Shown: positions 27,867 to 37,486, counted from the first letter of the stretch. The stretch is DNA of 64,000 nucleotides from JAGTVG01 sp942491935 (GCA_942491935.1 CALOCZ010000072.1:131528-195527); one strand, 5' to 3'. A program made the numbers and translations. The notes: generated from the sequence alone by a model not told the origin.

Positions 27867-28973
27867 TTAATTAAAGGGTATACTTATGATGAACTCAGTT
27901 CCTGCCTTCTCTTTCCCTCCCACATGATGAGATTCCAGTTTTATATCTCCTCCATGCACCTTGATAATGTCGTAGCTTAGTGATAACCCGAGCCCGGTCC
28001 CGGAACCCGTAGGTTTAGTAGTAAAAAATGGCTGGAATATCTTGTCTTTAATTTCATCCGGGATTCCGTGCCCGTTATCTTTCACAGATATTTCAATAAT
28101 GTTATTGATTTTATTTGTGGATACGATAACTAATGGTTCGTAATTACCGCCCTCCGTCGCTATGTCCTCTGAAACCTTCGGCATAATTGGGTTTAATTTT
28201 GCACTCTCCTTCGCTGAAGCTTCGGAGACCGCGTAAAACGCATTGTTGATTAAATTGAGTAATACCCTGCCAATATCTTGTGGGATGATTTCTATCCTTG
28301 GTATTGATTCATCAAAATCAGTTTTAAAATCTGAATTGAAATTTTTATCCTTGGCCCGAAGTCCATGATAAGCCAAACGTAGATATTCTTCTACCAGGGC
28401 ATTGAGGTCGGTTGGTTCTTTTTCTCCCTGACTTGTACGAGAGTGTTGAAGCATGCCTTTTACAATTCCTTCTGCGCGCTTCCCATGGTGTTTGATCTTA
28501 TCTTCATTTTCCGCCAAATCATTTAATATCAATTCGATATCCTCCTGGTCATTAGATGCGACTGCATCCTTAAGTTCGTCTATTAATTCCTTGTTAACCT
28601 CAGAGAAATTATTTACAAAATTGAGAGGATTTTGAATTTCATGTGCAATGCCAGCTGTGAGTTCACCCAGTGAAGCCATCTTTTCTGATTGAATGAGTTG
28701 AGCTTGAGCAGATTTAAGATCTTCCAGTGATTCTTTTAATGCCGCATTTGCCTGTTCTACATCAGCCCGTTTTTTTTCAAGCTCATCAATGGTTTCTTCC
28801 AAAAGGACTGAGGTTGTGCGCTTAACCTTTTCAGTGCGTTCCAGTTTAAACTCAATAATGGTAAGTTCCTTATCAACAGCTTTTATGGAATTAAACAGGG
28901 CATCCTTTTCTGATTCCCTTAATGCATCAGATTGCTCAATTGCTGATTTGATATTTTCAAGGTCCTTATTCAT
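27867..28973 (-). CDS. Soluble sensor histidine kinase with coiled-coil input
   Basis: This intact 368-residue kinase has no sensory domain. About 90 residues of predicted coiled coil (for example LERTEKVKRTTSVLLEETI) lead directly into the kinase core. The core has His in GIAHEIQNPLNF, NLINNAFYAVSEA, VKDNGHGIPDE and GTGLGLSLSYDIIKVHGG. The stop of the FIST gene is three bases upstream of its start, so FIST and kinase are almost certainly co-translated and probably act together, with FIST as the sensor and this kinase as the transmitter. The giant kinase gene follows six bases downstream. Confidence 0.92.
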   Translation of the reverse strand: MNKDLENIKSAIEQSDALRESEKDALFNSIKAVDKELTIIEFKLERTEKVKRTTSVLLEETIDELEKKRADVEQANAALKESLEDLKSAQAQLIQSEKMASLGELTAGIAHEIQNPLNFVNNFSEVNKELIDELKDAVASNDQEDIELILNDLAENEDKIKHHGKRAEGIVKGMLQHSRTSQGEKEPTDLNALVEEYLRLAYHGLRAKDKNFNSDFKTDFDESIPRIEIIPQDIGRVLLNLINNAFYAVSEASAKESAKLNPIMPKVSEDIATEGGNYEPLVIVSTNKINNIIEISVKDNGHGIPDEIKDKIFQPFFTTKPTGSGTGLGLSLSYDIIKVHGGDIKLESHHVGGKEKAGTEFIISIPFN

Positions 28974-28976
28974 AAT

Positions 28977-30119
28977 CTATTTCTCTTTCATAGCAACCCA
29001 ACAACATGTCAGGTTGTGGTATTCATGATTTCCATTGGTCGCTCTTCCGAATTCGCCATAACTGAAGAAACCAGCTAAGGGCACATTAAAAGTGTTTTTA
29101 ACGCCTTCGATCTCGTCACTTATCAATGGTCCCAATGCAGACAAGCGACCCACACAGGAAAACATAATGATTGCATCTGCTTCCGGCAGTTCATTAGCCC
29201 TAACATTTTTGCAATCATCTACCACATCATTGATAATTTCAAAATCAGGTGGTACCGATAGCTGAACTTTAGCCCCTTGCTCTACTAATCCGTTAGACAT
29301 TACTGAACCATTCTCATAATTTAACATTAAGACTGGCCTTATAATCGGATCTCCCACTGATCGATGAAGGATCATGGGATAAGTACTGGTGTATTCTGGA
29401 GGGATAACTGTTACTTTGTCTTGTTTTTCAAGCTTGACGCCCATATATCTTGCGATCAGATCCAGCGCGGGTTGATCATCGATGGTATAAATCCACCAGC
29501 CCTCTGCTTTAGTAATGGTTTTCAGTGTCCCAACTCCTTTTACTCCTGAAGTTGCACGGCCTTTAAAATCGATCTTATCCCCATCAAATACAAGCATTAT
29601 AATACCTTTGTTGCTTGACTGCCCATTGCTGAAAACGAAGGTATCTGTCATTTTCAGGTCATCTCCCGCCATAGCTCCATAAATGGTTGTATCCGGTCCT
29701 GCAGCATCTTCGATACCGCGAATAATAAATTCACCGTCTATCCGAAGGCCGCTTCCGGCAACAATAAAGGCTGGTTTTTTAAATCTTTTTAGAGCATGTT
29801 CAGCCAGTTTTTTTGCCTTTTCACGTGTTTTATCCTCAGCTGATTCTTCAAAATACAATTCGAACAAGGACCGATCTAATTCCAAAAGCAATATTGCAGT
29901 AGATTCATTTCCAAAATCACCGTCTATGAATTCCCCCGCTGTAGTAACTCCATATACTATGATGCCCAATTCATCAAGAATTTCACTTATAGACTCATTG
30001 TCCTGAATCACCGAAGAAAAAACAATAGCTAATATTGGTCTAAACCCATCTTTTATACTTTCCTCTACTCCCTTTTGGATATTTTGCAAGGATTTTCCTT
30101 TAATTGATTTTGCTTTCAT
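28977..30119 (-). CDS. FIST domain sensory protein (FIST_N + FIST_C)
   Basis: The 380-residue protein has the two-part FIST architecture. The N-terminal half contains SIKGKSLQNIQKG, ILAIVFSSV and GVTTAGEFIDGDFG. The C-terminal half contains TYPMILHRS, ADAIIMFSCVGRLSALG and LAGFFSYGEFGR, ending in NHEYHNLTCCW. FIST proteins are thought to bind small ligands such as amino acids, and many are encoded beside kinases or cyclases. The same operon layout appears here, with the kinase three bases downstream. There is no signal peptide, so sensing would be cytoplasmic. A partial second copy of its C-terminus lies at 30522-30674. Confidence 0.9.
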   Translation of the reverse strand: MKAKSIKGKSLQNIQKGVEESIKDGFRPILAIVFSSVIQDNESISEILDELGIIVYGVTTAGEFIDGDFGNESTAILLLELDRSLFELYFEESAEDKTREKAKKLAEHALKRFKKPAFIVAGSGLRIDGEFIIRGIEDAAGPDTTIYGAMAGDDLKMTDTFVFSNGQSSNKGIIMLVFDGDKIDFKGRATSGVKGVGTLKTITKAEGWWIYTIDDQPALDLIARYMGVKLEKQDKVTVIPPEYTSTYPMILHRSVGDPIIRPVLMLNYENGSVMSNGLVEQGAKVQLSVPPDFEIINDVVDDCKNVRANELPEADAIIMFSCVGRLSALGPLISDEIEGVKNTFNVPLAGFFSYGEFGRATNGNHEYHNLTCCWVAMKEK

Positions 30120-30145
30120 AGATGATCTTTTTGTTATATAATGAA

Positions 30146-30481
30146 TTATAGTGCCAGCATTTTTCCAATAACCTCCTCCGGAGTCATTGCCGAACCAGAA
30201 ACATTTACCTGGTCAAAATAATTATACCAGCCGGCGCCCTCTACTATGGCTTCAAATTCCACCAGTAGTTCATGGCTTGGAAATTTTGTCACAGCAAAAA
30301 AGTCATAGTCCGATGCGAAAGGGGTCTCGTCTTCGTTGATGCCCCAGGCTTCTATCACAACACCTTTTTTCAATAGATCTTCCATAACAGGGCCTATTTG
30401 AGCTAGATAAGCCTGACGTTCTGATAATGGTAGTTTTTTCCAGGCATCCTTTGCTTTCCATAATTCGATGAAGATTTTCAT
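30146..30481 (-). CDS. Small uncharacterised protein (DUF6616-like)
   Basis: This 111-residue soluble protein begins MKIFIELWKAKDAWKKLPL and has a YDFFAVTKFPS strand followed by FEAIVEGAGWYNYF. The pattern suggests a small ferredoxin-like (dimeric alpha/beta barrel) fold and resembles the short DUF6616 family, but I cannot verify the assignment. It lies between two FIST sequences (intact copy downstream, remnant upstream) in the kinase array and is 26 bases from the FIST gene, so it is probably in the same transcript. Confidence 0.6.
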   Translation of the reverse strand: MKIFIELWKAKDAWKKLPLSERQAYLAQIGPVMEDLLKKGVVIEAWGINEDETPFASDYDFFAVTKFPSHELLVEFEAIVEGAGWYNYFDQVNVSGSAMTPEEVIGKMLAL

Positions 30482-30521
30482 GTTTTTATATTTTAAGTAA
30501 ATGATTCGATTGATTAAGTAT

Positions 30522-30674
30522 TTAATTCTGTTTATTCTCTACCCAGCTACATGTTAAATTATGAAATTCCTGGCTACCTCCGGTAGTTCTTCCAAACTCT
30601 CCATATGTAAGGAGGTCTGCCATTGGAATATCCCAAATATCTTTGATACCCTGAACTTCTTTTTCAATCTGCAT
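30522..30674 (-). pseudogene. FIST_C terminal remnant (duplicated fragment)
   Basis: A 50-codon frame encodes only the last part of a FIST C-terminal domain. It contains EVQGIKDIWDIPMADL, LLTYGEFGRTTGGSQEFHN and LTCSWVENK, which parallel GVKNTFNVPLAGF, FFSYGEFGRATNGNHEYHN and LTCCWVAMKEK of the intact FIST at 28977-30119. A stop codon lies immediately upstream of its ATG, and its 5' end overlaps the stop of the kinase at 30664. It is therefore the scar of a lost FIST gene, probably from a duplication of the FIST-kinase pair followed by deletion. Confidence 0.8.
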
Positions 30675-31428
30675 TTATTCCCAATAAAATTGCAAACTCA
30701 GTTCCTTCACCCTCAATGGATTCTACTTTTATTTCTCCACCATGGGCCTTTATAATGTCATAACTTAAGGACAGACCCAGGCCTGTACCTTTGCCGGTTG
30801 GTTTGGTTGTAAAAAAAGGTTGGAATATTTTTTCCTTTAATTCCTGGGGAATACCATTTCCATTGTCTTTTACATTAATCTCAATATAGAAGTTTGTATC
30901 CATCTTTGTAGAAACACTGACTTCAGGAGAATATTCAACTTTATTGACTTTTGCTTTTTCTGAGACTGCATAAAATGCATTGTTAATTAAATTGAGTAGT
31001 ACACGACTAATATCCTGTGGAACAACTTCAATTTTTGAAAGGGATGGATCCAGGTCAGCTTTAAAGACTGCATTAAAAGATTTGTCTTTTGCCCTTAGCC
31101 CATGATACGCCAATCGAATATATTCGTCTGCCAATTCATTAATATCGGTTAATTCCTTCCGGCCACTGCTTGTTCGGGAATGTTGAAGCATACCCTTTAC
31201 AATTGCTTCTGCCCTTTTTCCGTGGTATTTAATTTTCTCTTCATTCTCTTTTAGATCCTTTAACATATCTTTTTCAATATCATCTTCTCTCTTTTCTTTA
31301 TCCTTTGATCGTTCAGTTTCTAATTCGTCAATCAACTCAATATTTACTTCGGCAAAATTATTCACGAAGTTCAAAGGATTCTGGATCTCATGTGCTATAC
31401 CAGCAGTCAGTTCACCAAGAGAAGCCAT
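30664..31428 (-). CDS. Histidine kinase core, C-terminal part of a 7TM kinase gene
   Basis: This 254-residue frame begins at MASLGELTAGIAHEIQN. It therefore starts in the middle of the phospho-acceptor domain and runs through NLINNAFYAVSEK, VKDNGNGIPQE and GTGLGLSLSYDIIKAHGG to the end of the ATPase domain. No kinase begins naturally at this point. The preceding residues (QLIQSEK) are encoded just upstream in shifted frames. Restoring one A in the T-run at 31428-31432 and one base at 31448-31449 joins it to the 7TM protein at 31412-33118, giving a kinase of about 817 residues. Confidence 0.87.
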   Translation of the reverse strand: MASLGELTAGIAHEIQNPLNFVNNFAEVNIELIDELETERSKDKEKREDDIEKDMLKDLKENEEKIKYHGKRAEAIVKGMLQHSRTSSGRKELTDINELADEYIRLAYHGLRAKDKSFNAVFKADLDPSLSKIEVVPQDISRVLLNLINNAFYAVSEKAKVNKVEYSPEVSVSTKMDTNFYIEINVKDNGNGIPQELKEKIFQPFFTTKPTGKGTGLGLSLSYDIIKAHGGEIKVESIEGEGTEFAILLGINAD

Positions 31429-33118
31429 TTTTCAGATTGGATGAGCTGGATTGAGTTGACTTAAGGTTATCAAGTGAATTTCTTAATTCTACAGTTTGCC
31501 TGGCGACTTCTTCTTTAAGTAATTTTTGCTGATGAATCGCCTGTTCCTTTTTTTCCTCAGAAAGCTTAATAACCCTGGATGCATTAAATTCCACTTCTTT
31601 AATCATTTCCTTAAATCGTAAAGCAGTATAAATAAGCAATGATAAAGGGAAGGAAAGGTTTAATGCTGTGGCGAATATCGATATTGTCAAAAAATTAACC
31701 CTGGTGTTGAAGAAATTAAAATATATGGTTGCAAAAATCACAATTGCAAATAATGATGAAATACCGGCTACTACCGCCCACTGGGCACCTCTCAGTGATT
31801 TAAAGGATGTAATGATATAGTAAACACAAGTCACAATAACCAGGAGTAAACCTATCATGGGAGCCGGTGAAGAAAAATTAAGTAATGTTAAAAGTCCTAG
31901 AAAGGCAATAATTATAAAAATGATTTTTAAAATTCTGCTTACGCGCCTGTTGAAAATCTTTACCAATAAATAAATACTGAATATCAGGATAGTTGGGATC
32001 AATATATTTGTCAGGAAATGGGTAATGACAATGGCATCGTAGGAAGCAGAAGGGTTGTGATCCATCCAGTAGGATATGACCAGTAGTGTTAATAAAGTTG
32101 AGAAAGTAGCTATTCTGGCAAGATTTGGTTCGCCGGTAATTAAAACAGATAAAAACCAAAACAAAAAGGTCATGATAATTCCAGTCGTTAATGCAATCGT
32201 AGTAAATATTGGTTCATTGGTAATGTGTTCTTTAAGATTGATCATAGTCAGATCATCTGCAAACTCAATCTTCAATGGACCTTTGAATTCTCTGTTAGGC
32301 AAGCCAGAAAGTTGGTCAACAAAATGGACAGACAATATATGATCTACTCCAGTGGCAAGAATTAAGTCTTCGGGAAGTACATGTTTGAAACGACCCTCCT
32401 TAAATGGTTCTCCATTGGCACCCAAATTGCCTGAACTTTGAACCAGTTCTCCGTCAATATATGTTTCTGTTGCAGCCCAGGAATCCACCCACATGTTTAT
32501 TGGTTCATCCTTAAAAGTTGAGTCGAATATTATCCTGGTCCTGAACCATCCTTCAATCCTGCCATCTTGATCAGCGAATGTTATATTGATATCTGTGGGT
32601 TTTAAGTTTTCCCAATCGGATGTATTCAAATCCACTCTTGACCAATTATTGTTATTTCCTTTTTTAAATTTCCAGATGTTTAGATTCTGAGTTGATTGAA
32701 CATTTTTGATTAAACTTTTAGAGAGAAAATATATCGGAGTGTAAGGCATTGTGTCGATCCATGCATCAATGGTGAAATGAATAACGGTGTCTTTGCTAAT
32801 TTCTATTACCCGATCTGGCATCTCCCCTATAGTCTGGTCGTTGTAGAATTTCATCTCTATATGCCCTAAACTACCTCTGTGGAATTTGTATGTATGCTTT
32901 CCTGCATCAAGAATCAATGAAACAGATTTTTCATTAAGGCCAGTGGATTTCAGTTCATACTTATCGTTAGTATTGTATTCCCATCCGTTAAATGAACCAG
33001 TTATGTATATGGAGTCATCATCAGAAGTAATATTAGAATTTACAAGCGTAACCTTAAACTGCGCTTGCATGATAAGAGGCAGGAAAAATAGCAATATTGC
33101 AGTTGCAATTTTTTTCAT
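31412..33118 (-). CDS. 7TM-DISM-like sensor with N-terminal CBM48-like domain, N-terminal part of a kinase
   Basis: This 568-residue frame starts with a Sec signal (cleavage near MQAQ). Residues ~20-110 resemble a CBM48/glycogen-binding domain (ITGSFNGWEYNTNDKYELK, AGKHTYKFHRG). A jelly-roll domain of the 7TMR-DISM extracellular type follows (EGWFRTRIIFD, YIDGELVQSSG). Seven transmembrane helices occupy about residues 300-500, then a coiled coil. The last residues after LKSTQ are frameshifted. The kinase core continues at 30664-31428. An extracellular carbohydrate-binding head on a 7TM kinase suggests sensing of glucans, which would fit the GH genes in the window, but this is inference. Confidence 0.82.
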   Translation of the reverse strand: MKKIATAILLFFLPLIMQAQFKVTLVNSNITSDDDSIYITGSFNGWEYNTNDKYELKSTGLNEKSVSLILDAGKHTYKFHRGSLGHIEMKFYNDQTIGEMPDRVIEISKDTVIHFTIDAWIDTMPYTPIYFLSKSLIKNVQSTQNLNIWKFKKGNNNNWSRVDLNTSDWENLKPTDINITFADQDGRIEGWFRTRIIFDSTFKDEPINMWVDSWAATETYIDGELVQSSGNLGANGEPFKEGRFKHVLPEDLILATGVDHILSVHFVDQLSGLPNREFKGPLKIEFADDLTMINLKEHITNEPIFTTIALTTGIIMTFLFWFLSVLITGEPNLARIATFSTLLTLLVISYWMDHNPSASYDAIVITHFLTNILIPTILIFSIYLLVKIFNRRVSRILKIIFIIIAFLGLLTLLNFSSPAPMIGLLLVIVTCVYYIITSFKSLRGAQWAVVAGISSLFAIVIFATIYFNFFNTRVNFLTISIFATALNLSFPLSLLIYTALRFKEMIKEVEFNASRVIKLSEEKKEQAIHQQKLLKEEVARQTVELRNSLDNLKSTQSSSSNLKNGFSW

Positions 33119-33127
33119 ATTTGGATT

Positions 33128-34372
33128 TTATAAAAAGGGTAATAAAACTATGAAATCAGTGCCTTCACCAATTTCGGTTTCTACTTTAAAATCTCCTCCA
33201 TGGGCTTTGATGATGTCGTAGCTTAGGGATAATCCAAGGCCTGTCCCAGAACCTGTAGGCTTAGTGGTAAAAAATGGTTGGAAGATCTTTTCCAGAACAT
33301 CATTTGGAATGCCATTCCCATTATCTTTTACTCTGATTTCAACAGCCGGTTTTTCTGAGGCCATATCTCTAGCATGTGTTGAAACAATAACCTGTGGTTT
33401 AAAATTCTTGATCCCTTCTTTTGCTTTATATGATACAGCGTAAAACGCATTATTGATTAAGTTTAAAAGAACCCGGCCAATATCCTGAGGGATTACTTTT
33501 ACCTCAGGTAATTTATCATCCTTTTTAAGACTGAAATCAGCATTGAAAGATTTGTCTTTTGCACGCAATCCATGATAGGCCAACCGAAGGTATTCATCTG
33601 CCAATGTATTGATATCAATTAATTGCTTCTCCTTTGAACCAGTTCTTGAATGTTCAAGCATGCCCTTCACGATGCTACTTGCACGCTTTCCATGATGGTT
33701 TATTTTCTCCAGGTTTTGAATCACGTCATCCAGTATCTCTTGTTCAAGTGATTCATCCCTCTCTTTTCCAGCCTTTTTCCTTTCAGCTTTCAGCTCATCA
33801 ATAAGGTCAACACTCACTTCAGAGAAATTATTAACGAAATTCAGCGGATTTTGAATTTCATGTGCTATACCCGCAGTCAATTCTCCCAAAGACGCCATTT
33901 TTTCTGAATGGATCAATTGAGACTGGGTAGATTTCAATTCATTCAATGTACTCTCTATCTGATTTTTTGCAATTTCGAGTTCTCTGAAATCTTCGTAGCG
34001 GGCATAAGCAATAGAAAATGTTTCTGCCAGAGAACTAACAAGCTCAAGTTCATCTTTTGTAAGAGGTTCCGTATTCCCTACATAAATCATCCCCTGTTTG
34101 AAAGGTATAAAGTGAAGATCTAGTTGATCCGGAGGTGCTGCGGCACCCTGATAGGAACTTGTGTCCTCCAACTGTCCGGTATCTTTCAATCGCTGCATGA
34201 ATTCAATAAATCGGGCTTTCGTCCAATGCTCCTTATATATTTTCCCAATATGCCAGGAATCAACAAGTTGCTCACCAATAAGTTCAGAAGTGAATGGCAA
34301 ATTAAAAATACCCAGTGTTTTTCCATCCGGAGTAGACAGGTAAGACTGTATTACTTCATTTTCAACATCCAT
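33128..34372 (-). CDS. Histidine kinase, C-terminal part of a shattered giant kinase gene
   Basis: This 414-residue frame contains the end of the last GAF-like module (HFIPFKQGMIYVGNTEPL), a coiled coil and a full kinase core: His in GIAHEIQNPLNF, NLINNAFYAVSYK, VKDNGNGIPND and GTGLGLSLSYDIIKAHGG. Its order and sequence parallel 23737-26091. The ATG used is internal. Upstream, from 34373 to 37486, the same gene continues in many broken frames. This part alone could still encode a kinase core if translated, but it lacks the sensor region. Confidence 0.83.
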   Translation of the reverse strand: MDVENEVIQSYLSTPDGKTLGIFNLPFTSELIGEQLVDSWHIGKIYKEHWTKARFIEFMQRLKDTGQLEDTSSYQGAAAPPDQLDLHFIPFKQGMIYVGNTEPLTKDELELVSSLAETFSIAYARYEDFRELEIAKNQIESTLNELKSTQSQLIHSEKMASLGELTAGIAHEIQNPLNFVNNFSEVSVDLIDELKAERKKAGKERDESLEQEILDDVIQNLEKINHHGKRASSIVKGMLEHSRTGSKEKQLIDINTLADEYLRLAYHGLRAKDKSFNADFSLKKDDKLPEVKVIPQDIGRVLLNLINNAFYAVSYKAKEGIKNFKPQVIVSTHARDMASEKPAVEIRVKDNGNGIPNDVLEKIFQPFFTTKPTGSGTGLGLSLSYDIIKAHGGDFKVETEIGEGTDFIVLLPFL

Positions 34373-37300
34373 AATAAAAACACCACATCGAATAAAGGTA
34401 CACCCAATGCTGTAAGTTCCTTCCAGATGAGGGGAGTAATGCGGTTCAGGTCTTCCTTTGATCGCATGCTTGCTATTACTCCCCTGACCCGTTGTCAGTG
34501 ATGCTTGCCTGACAGCTTCTAGTGGCTCCTCTGCCTTTTGGAGTTCCTCACACCTTGTGTAGAGTTAGATCGACTACATCTGCAAAACGTTGTAATATCT
34601 TTAATTTTCAGTCACCTACCGTGGACCTGAGACACCGATTACATAAAGACCTCCTTGCTAGGAACCATGGCACTGTAGTAATACTGTTCTTTTAAGTTTT
34701 TTTTCTGCTCGACTTGTTGAAAACATCTTTTTCCCAGCTCCGTAGTCAATTTCCCAAACGCTTGATAATAATCTATCAATTCTTCACCTTCCAGAACCTA
34801 CGATGCAAGTGCCTGTGTTTGCGGGATGCATGTCTGGATTCTTCCATGTAGGGTTGATGCGCGACTTAAATCTACTCACCAGTACAGGATCAATATTCCG
34901 CCTTTATCATTGAATTTCCGTTGTGGAGTGGATTTGCAGTCGAAATCAAGTGGATTTCATGGTTAAGTCCATATTCTACAGCGTTCCAGATCTAAATGTT
35001 CCAGTTCCTCCAGCAATACTGAAGTGCTTCCACTAAGATCTTCACTTTGCTGCATAGCCATAGCCTGGCTCGTACCCTTTCAAGTGTTGCTTCAATCTGT
35101 GCTTCACGGGCCTGTTCTTCAGCCTGAACAAGATCGTCAAAACGGGTATAGGTTAGATCCACAACTTTAGCAAACCGTTCCAGGATTCCAGCTTTATCAT
35201 CCGGTAATTGTTCTGATCCAGCAGCTTCCAGCAAGCCATGGTTCATATGCACGTGAGAAAACTGGATCAGGAGCCATCATTGCCGTTCCTGGATATTCCT
35301 GCGGAGCATTCACTTGTAATTTCTGTTCCTCTGTAACCAGCCAGTTTTTGCTAATCTTTAAGTTTTTTGCCAGAGATCCTTATGGTAATATATTTGATTC
35401 CTTTTTTAAAATCCAAATACATTTTCCGAATAACCGGATGAGCTTGAGTTCCTAGTTTGGTTTTAGTCAACAACTGAACCTCACCCAATTCAGATCCCCA
35501 GATAGTGAACTCTTTTTCTGTTTTATCAATTATAAACATGTTACAATCATAAAAATCCATCCCAAGTTTTGAGAGTTCCTCAAATATGACAGAAATGACC
35601 TGCCTAAGTTCATCACTATGCCTTAAAGCCATGGCGCTTCCCCTTACTCGTTCCAAAGCGGCTTCAATTTTGGCTTCCCGGGCTTGTGCTTCTGCCTGAA
35701 TCAGATCAAGGTACCGTCTGTAGGTTAATGAAAACACAGAGGTGAATCTTTGAAATATTGAAATGGATTCTTTGCTAATGGTTCTTCTGTGAAGGCAAAA
35801 AGGCCGCCTTCCGAGAAGTTAAAAACATTAAGGTATGTTTTCCAGAATTGATTTAGATTTTGGGACTGAATAATCAGGTCTTTTATTTACATACTCGTAG
35901 TATTTTTGAGCATCCTTGCCAAATAAATTGTATGAGAAATAATCTTGTTGATTCTTCCAGGCTTCATACACTCCACGTAATGCAGGATGTTTGGTCATAT
36001 CAAACTGACCAATGATTTTAATAACTTCTTCCTTTTTTCCGTGGAAGCCGCTGTCCATGCCTCCATGCCCCAGTTATTATCCATAATTCCAATGCCACAA
36101 CGCATTGTCTTTATCCCAAGATGCTCCAATTCACTAAAGACAATTGTTGTAGCCTCTGAAATGTCTTCACTACTATGCATGGCCATTGCTTTCGCGCGGA
36201 TTCGTTCCAGGGAAATCTCAATATGTGCTTCCCTGGTCTGTGCTTCAGCATTTTTGAGATCCTGAAAGCGACGATAAGTCATGGCAAAGACCTGGGTGAA
36301 TCTTAAAAAAACAGATTCCTGTTCAATATCTAATTTCTCTTCTGACAATATGTGCAGGTATCCTGCTGGGAAATTGCCACAGTAAAATATGATTGAATCA
36401 GGAAATTGATTGCCGATTTCTACTGCCTCTTCACTGCCAAAATGTTTTGAAACATATGTCATATGATCTTTGTTAAAACGCATTCCCAATACCTTTTGAT
36501 GAAATCTTGATTCCCGGTAAGTTCTTCCAGTGCCTTTATATTGTTTCTGCTCATACTGTAGATTTTATTTATAGTTCTGCATTCTGAAAGGGAGCACGGT
36601 ATTTTTCTGAAAGTTGAAGACCCGATTGAGCAGTCACCCTAAAATCACTACCTTGAGTCTTCGGTTCATTGACACCTACAAAACCAGTTCTATCTTGAGG
36701 AACTCCCTGACCAAAGAGTTGATAGTGCTGATCAAACATGGCACCATTGCGGTTTCAGAAAGTTGTTCACTGGAATGCATACCCATGGCACGTGCTCGTA
36801 CACGTTCCAATGCAACTTCAATTTGAGCTTCCCGTGTTTGTGCTTCCGCTTTTTGAAGATCTAAGAAAGCGGAGATAGGCTAATTCGAAAATTCTTTGGC
36901 AAAACGTTCCAATAAATCAAATTGCTGTTGATGCTAAAGGTTCTTGAGTCGACATAATGATCATGCCATGGGTGAAAAATGAGATAGTATGAACTCTTCG
37001 TTCATGAATTAAATCTTTTTTAAAAGGCAACCCGACCTCTTTCTGATTATAATTTAACCAGTCGGATAACTTCCTGCCTTTAAGCTCAATCACGATAGAT
37101 CTCTTGCCAGTTTTCCAGGCATTATATGCTTTTGAAAGGGTTGTCGGTTCATTGATACTGCCTTTGAAAAGCTGATTGATTTGAGCACCCCCCTGGTCTG
37201 TTGACCAAAAATCGATTAATCCATCATCCTCCTTTACAATGCCAATATTCATTCGTTCAGGTGCTGCCCCCAGACCCTTTACTTGCTCAAAAAGAACTGC

Positions 37301-37486
37301 TGCCGTTTCAGCCAATTCTTCACTTTTATGCATCGCCATTGTCCTTGCCCTAACACGTTCTAATGCCGCTTCAATTTCCAATTCCCGCTTCAATCCCTCA
37401 AGTTCCTTTTCCTTATCATATAACTTTTGAATCAGACCGGAAGCATTTGAACGTTCAGTTTTTTGTATTTCTTTTTTCCTGTTCAT
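34373..37486 (-). pseudogene. Shattered N-terminal region of a giant multi-module kinase
   Basis: The region reads as one gene broken by at least eight frame changes. It starts at the ATG at 37486 (MNRKKEIQKTERS). Recognisable blocks are 36917-37486, 36730-36860, 35995-36489, 35828-36058, 35351-35737 and 34992-35252. The module signature occurs in order as LERVRARTMAMHKSEEL, LERVRARAMGMHSSEQL, LERIRAKAMAMHSSEDI, LERVRGSAMALRHSDEL and a truncated LERVRAR. Between blocks, stops appear in all frames and coding similarity jumps frame within tens of bases (for example around 36850-36920 and 34373-34990). With the kinase end at 33128-34372 it would have encoded about 1,450 residues. The density of indels is far higher than elsewhere in the window. 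Confidence 0.8.

Noticed and set aside
21246..31455. Programmed ribosomal frameshifting as the reason for the split kinase and cyclase genes
   Set aside because: No slippery heptamer with a downstream pseudoknot or stem is seen at the sites, the changes are of both signs, and similar single-base changes appear in unrelated genes (58.8 kb, 62.1 kb).
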